NCBI GenBank assembly: GCA_009785015.1
Contig: WQXD01000143.1
Coordinates: 1-8,966 of the forward strand
Direction: 5' to 3'
DNA from: Oscillospiraceae bacterium
GTDB taxonomy: Bacteria > Bacillota_A > Clostridia > Oscillospirales > WRJC01
Length of the DNA: 8,966 nucleotides
Made by a program: the position numbers and the translations under genes. Position 1 is the first letter of the stretch; every line of letters begins with the position of its first letter. Shown here in pieces: positions 6,085-8,966 of the stretch. Under the pieces are notes generated by a model. The model saw only the letters and a program-made list of their open reading frames with translations, had not been told where the DNA came from and made no database searches.

Positions 6085-8354
6085 ATAATTTTGTTTTTAA
6101 TATATTCGGTGTGCGGCATTTGTCCCCCGCTTCGGCTCATCACCTTTTGGCTTATTTGAACAAGATACGCCCGAAATGCGTTTTGATAGAAGGGCCTTGT
6201 GATTTTTCGGAACTGCTCCCCCAAATCGCGAAAAAACAGGTCAAACCTCCGATCGCTATGCTCGGATATACCGCCGATTCTCCGATTCATACGGTTTTGT
6301 GTCCGTTTTCTTCTTATTCTCCCGAATATCAGGCGATTGTCTGGGCTTTTGACAACAAAGCCGAAGTTCGTTTCGTCGATTTGCCCGCATCGGCTGTCAT
6401 CTGTTCCGATATACGCCGGCATGAACATGAATCTTCCGATGAATACTTTACGGCGCAAAAGCAATTTTACGCCGACACGGTGACTTTGGCAGAAGAACCC
6501 GATTACGAAACATTTTGGGAACGGCATTTTGAGCACTGCCCGAATTCGGAAGCCTTCGTCGAAAAAATATCCGCGTTTTCGCATTCCATGCGCGAAAATC
6601 TCGAAGGCGTGCAATGGGAGACCCAAAAAAAAGACGCCGCCTATAACCATGTCCGCGAGGCTTTCATGAAGCTCCAAATACAAAAAACCCTCGGTAAATA
6701 CAAGCCCGGCGAAATCGTAGTCGTCGCCGGCGCGTATCATGTAAAAGGGCTCTCGGATGACACGCCTCCGATGAGTGAAGAAGAATTTGGACTGCTTCCG
6801 TCGGTTGAAGTCAAGTGCACGCTCATGCCCTATTCCTATTACAGGCTCTCCAGCCGTTCCGGTTACGGAGCGGGCAACAAAGCCCCCGCCTATTTTCAGT
6901 TGATGTGGGAATGTTTAAGGCGCGGCGATATGGAGCATTTAGCCCCGTTATACCTCTCAAATATCGGATCGCTTATGAGGGAATCGGGAAATTACAATTC
7001 CACGGCAAACGTCATAGAAGCGGTCCGGCTCTCCGAAAGTTTGGCTTTTATGCACGGCGGGGCATATCCGACCCTCAAGGATTTGCGCGATTCGGCGGTT
7101 TGTCTGCTCGGAGGGGGAGAGCTTTCCGCTGTTTCGGAAGCTCTGGCGAGAATCGATGTGGGCGTTATGATCGGCGAATTGCCGGAGGGCGTAAGCCAGA
7201 CTCCGGTTCAGGACGATATGAACCGGCAGTTGAAACGGTTGAAATTGGAAAAATACAAATCGGTGGTGGCGCAGGATATTTCGCTCGATTTGAGGGAAAA
7301 CCGTTTGGTGCAGAATTCGGAGGCTGCCAATCTCGATTTGAACCGTTCGATATTTTTCAACCGGCTGCAGCTGCTCGGAATCGGTTTCGCTTCATTTCGG
7401 GGAGAAGGTTCTTCTTCGTGGGGCGAAAATTGGGTTCTTTGCTGGACTCCCGAAAACGAAATCGAAGTGGTGGAAGCCACTCTCAAAGGCGAAACCATCG
7501 AAACTTCCGCGGCGTTTGTTTTAAAAGAAAAATTTGAAGCGGCAGGCAATATATTGGAAATCGCGAAACTCTTGCGCGTGGCATATGTTTGCCGCCTTTT
7601 ATCCGAAACTCAGAGCGGTTTGTCGCGCCTGCAGGCGCTTTGCGTCGAGAGCGAAAATTTCGCCGAGGCGGCAAATACCGCTTTTGAAATTTCAAATATC
7701 GTCAGATACCGCGATGTGCGCAATATAGACACGGCGCCGCTCATTCCGGTTTTGCGGCAGGTTTTTTTGAGGGCGGTTCTGGTGATGTTCGAAGGGGCGG
7801 CCTGCGACGATGAAGCTTCGAAGGCGTACATGGGCGCAATCGATTTTATGCACTCCGTTTCGCGCGAGCATTCAAATCATATCGACGACGCGCTCTGGCT
7901 CAAAGAGTTGCGCGCACTCGCCGATTCGGACAGCCGCAACGCCAAAATATCGGGCTATGCCGCCGCCGTTTTGATGGAGCGGGGACTTTTGTCCGACGAG
8001 GATTTGAAAATTTTTGTGTCCAAGCGTTTGTCATACGGCGTTCCCGGAGATCTTGCTGCTCTTTGGTTTGAGGGGCTCTCCGCGCGAAACCGTTATGTGC
8101 TGCTGTCCCGGGTTGGTATCTGGAAACAATTGGACGATTATTTGGATACTTTGGATGAAGCGGGTTTTTTGCGCGCCTTTGTTTTTTTGCGCAGGGCATT
8201 TTCTTCATTTGAGCCAAACGAAAAAAACAGCATCACCGATATACTGGCGGATTTGTGGAATATAGACGTCACCGAAATCGGCGGTTTTTTGCAGGGAGAG
8301 CTCTCCGAGAGCGAACAGGGCAGCTTCGACGAGCTCAACGAGTTCGAATTTTAA
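6081..8354 (+). CDS. DUF5682-type protein with EreA/ChaN/TraB-like N-terminal domain (YehM-like)
   Basis: I read this gene from TTG 6081, giving 757 residues starting (M)NNFVFNIFGVRHLSPAS. The TTG overlaps the ATPase stop (TTGA) and has AGGAG at the right distance, so the two genes are probably translationally coupled. The N-terminal region shows the family's motifs: GVRHLSP with His13, LIEGPCD with Glu37 and Asp41, a CPFSSYSPEYQA segment (74-85), RFVDLP with Asp100, and VVVAGAYHVKGL with His220. The GxxH plus hh-E-GP plus hh-xGxxH layout resembles the EreA/ChaN/TraB superfamily, whose members include erythromycin esterases and the haem-binding protein ChaN. Residues from about 265 to the end are mostly helical and family-specific. 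The length is close to the 759 residues I recall for E. coli YehM. There is no signal peptide or membrane segment. It is the likely enzymatic or effector component of the cluster; the reaction is unknown. Confidence 0.9.
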   Translation: MNNFVFNIFGVRHLSPASAHHLLAYLNKIRPKCVLIEGPCDFSELLPQIAKKQVKPPIAMLGYTADSPIHTVLCPFSSYSPEYQAIVWAFDNKAEVRFVDLPASAVICSDIRRHEHESSDEYFTAQKQFYADTVTLAEEPDYETFWERHFEHCPNSEAFVEKISAFSHSMRENLEGVQWETQKKDAAYNHVREAFMKLQIQKTLGKYKPGEIVVVAGAYHVKGLSDDTPPMSEEEFGLLPSVEVKCTLMPYSYYRLSSRSGYGAGNKAPAYFQLMWECLRRGDMEHLAPLYLSNIGSLMRESGNYNSTANVIEAVRLSESLAFMHGGAYPTLKDLRDSAVCLLGGGELSAVSEALARIDVGVMIGELPEGVSQTPVQDDMNRQLKRLKLEKYKSVVAQDISLDLRENRLVQNSEAANLDLNRSIFFNRLQLLGIGFASFRGEGSSSWGENWVLCWTPENEIEVVEATLKGETIETSAAFVLKEKFEAAGNILEIAKLLRVAYVCRLLSETQSGLSRLQALCVESENFAEAANTAFEISNIVRYRDVRNIDTAPLIPVLRQVFLRAVLVMFEGAACDDEASKAYMGAIDFMHSVSREHSNHIDDALWLKELRALADSDSRNAKISGYAAAVLMERGLLSDEDLKIFVSKRLSYGVPGDLAALWFEGLSARNRYVLLSRVGIWKQLDDYLDTLDEAGFLRAFVFLRRAFSSFEPNEKNSITDILADLWNIDVTEIGGFLQGELSESEQGSFDELNEFEF

Positions 8355-8359
8355 GCAGC

Positions 8360-8364
8360 GGAGG
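8360..8364 (+). promoter_or_regulatory. Ribosome binding site of the VWA-protein gene
   Basis: A full GGAGG lies 5 bases before ATG 8370, in the 15-base gap after the DUF5682 stop. It is the strongest ribosome site in the window and fixes the start of the right-edge gene. Confidence 0.8.
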
Positions 8365-8369
8365 CATTG

Positions 8370-8966
8370 ATGAATACAGACAAGCTGAAAAAGTGGCGCT
8401 TGATTTTGGGCGCGGAAGCAAATAAGCCGCTTGCCGCCATGAGTGAAAACCCGAATGATTTTTCGCTTGGCGAAGAAGAAAAAATCATGGATGAGGCGCT
8501 CGCTGCGATTTACGACGAAACCGGCGACGGCGACAGTTTCGGTCAGGGTGTATCGGGCAAAGGCGCAAAACAGGCCGGTCTCGGCAAATCGGCGCCCAAT
8601 TTGGCCAAATGGCTCACGGATATAAGAAAATTTTTTCCCCAGGACGTCGTTTCGGTGATTCAGTCCGACGCCATAAACAAAAAAGGTTTGACACAGCTTT
8701 TGCTGGAACCCGAGACTTTGCAAACGGTAAAGCCCGACATTTCCATGGTGGCCACGCTCATGGCCCTGAACCGCCGGATACCCGAAAAGGCGAAGGATTC
8801 GGCGAGGGCATTGATCAAAGCCGTGGTAGACGAGATCATGAAAAAAATGGAGCAGGATCTCACGCGGGCGGTCATGGGCGCACTCAACAAAAAAAACCAC
8901 TCTCCCCTGCCCTCCGTCACCGGAATGGACTGGAAGCGCACGATAAACAAAAACCTCGGACATTAC
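8370..8966 (+). CDS. VWA-domain protein, N-terminal part only (YehP-like)
   Basis: The reading frame is open from ATG 8370 to the window edge, giving 199 residues with no stop, so the gene is cut. The visible part matches the helical N-terminal region of the VWA partner that follows DUF5682 genes: MNTDKLKKWRLILG (1-14), an acidic Gly-rich linker (about 49-70), GLGKSAPNLAKWLTDIRKFF (70-89), a segment with GLTQLLLEPE (106-115), LMALNRRIPEK (130-140), and DWKRTINKNLGHY (187-199), which normally sits just before the VWA domain. The VWA domain and its metal-ion (MIDAS) residues lie beyond the window. In MoxR systems the VWA protein delivers or recognises the client for the ATPase. Homologues recalled are about 380 residues, so about half is present. 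The identification rests on recognised family motifs and gene order. Confidence 0.85.
   Translation, partial: MNTDKLKKWRLILGAEANKPLAAMSENPNDFSLGEEEKIMDEALAAIYDETGDGDSFGQGVSGKGAKQAGLGKSAPNLAKWLTDIRKFFPQDVVSVIQSDAINKKGLTQLLLEPETLQTVKPDISMVATLMALNRRIPEKAKDSARALIKAVVDEIMKKMEQDLTRAVMGALNKKNHSPLPSVTGMDWKRTINKNLGHY

Noticed and set aside
6054..6740. Long minus-strand open frame of 228 codons opposite the DUF5682 gene
   Set aside because: It overlaps the best-conserved part of DUF5682, its product has no recognisable domain, and its length follows from codon bias on the + strand.
6815..7537. Plus-strand frame of 240 codons inside the DUF5682 gene
   Set aside because: It is an alternative-frame shadow rich in Arg, Gly and Phe with low-complexity composition, fully inside a well-supported gene.
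8205..8963. Minus-strand open frame of 252 codons at the right edge
   Set aside because: It spans the DUF5682 end, the gap and the VWA gene. The + strand frames there carry family motifs and a GGAGG site, and this one has neither.

Overview
This 8,966-base window is almost entirely protein-coding on the + strand. It holds seven consecutive genes separated by gaps of 11 to 34 bases, with one 4-base overlap. No rRNA, tRNA, CRISPR array, insertion sequence or convincing terminator was seen, and no gene-free stretch exceeds about 35 bases. The arrangement looks like part of one long operon that runs off the right edge and probably starts left of the window. The DNA is moderately AT-rich, uses Shine-Dalgarno-type ribosome sites, and favours ATA for Ile and AGG among Arg codons. 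This indicates a bacterium, but the phylum cannot be fixed from the sequence. Clostridia-like or spirochaete-like anaerobes are reasonable guesses and no more.

Left region (about 1-1797): a small protein with two membrane segments (GTG start) is followed by a membrane-anchored protein with an unknown middle domain and about seven and a half C-terminal MORN repeats. 

Core region (1809-8966): five genes in the order SWIM zinc-finger protein, HEAT-like helical-repeat protein, MoxR-type AAA+ ATPase, DUF5682-type protein, and VWA-domain protein (N-terminal 199 residues only, cut by the window edge). The ATPase, DUF5682 and VWA proteins match from memory, in order and approximate length, the E. 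coli yehL-yehM-yehP genes, and the SWIM protein resembles the neighbouring yehQ. This is a widespread cluster with no established function.

Likely joint action: MoxR ATPases normally work with a VWA partner to remodel or activate a client protein or complex. The DUF5682 protein carries an N-terminal domain resembling the EreA/ChaN/TraB fold, with conserved His, Glu, Asp and His residues, and is the best candidate for an enzymatic effector or client. The SWIM and HEAT proteins would act in recognition or scaffolding. The two membrane proteins upstream may tie the system to the cell envelope. The membrane link is inferred only from operon position.
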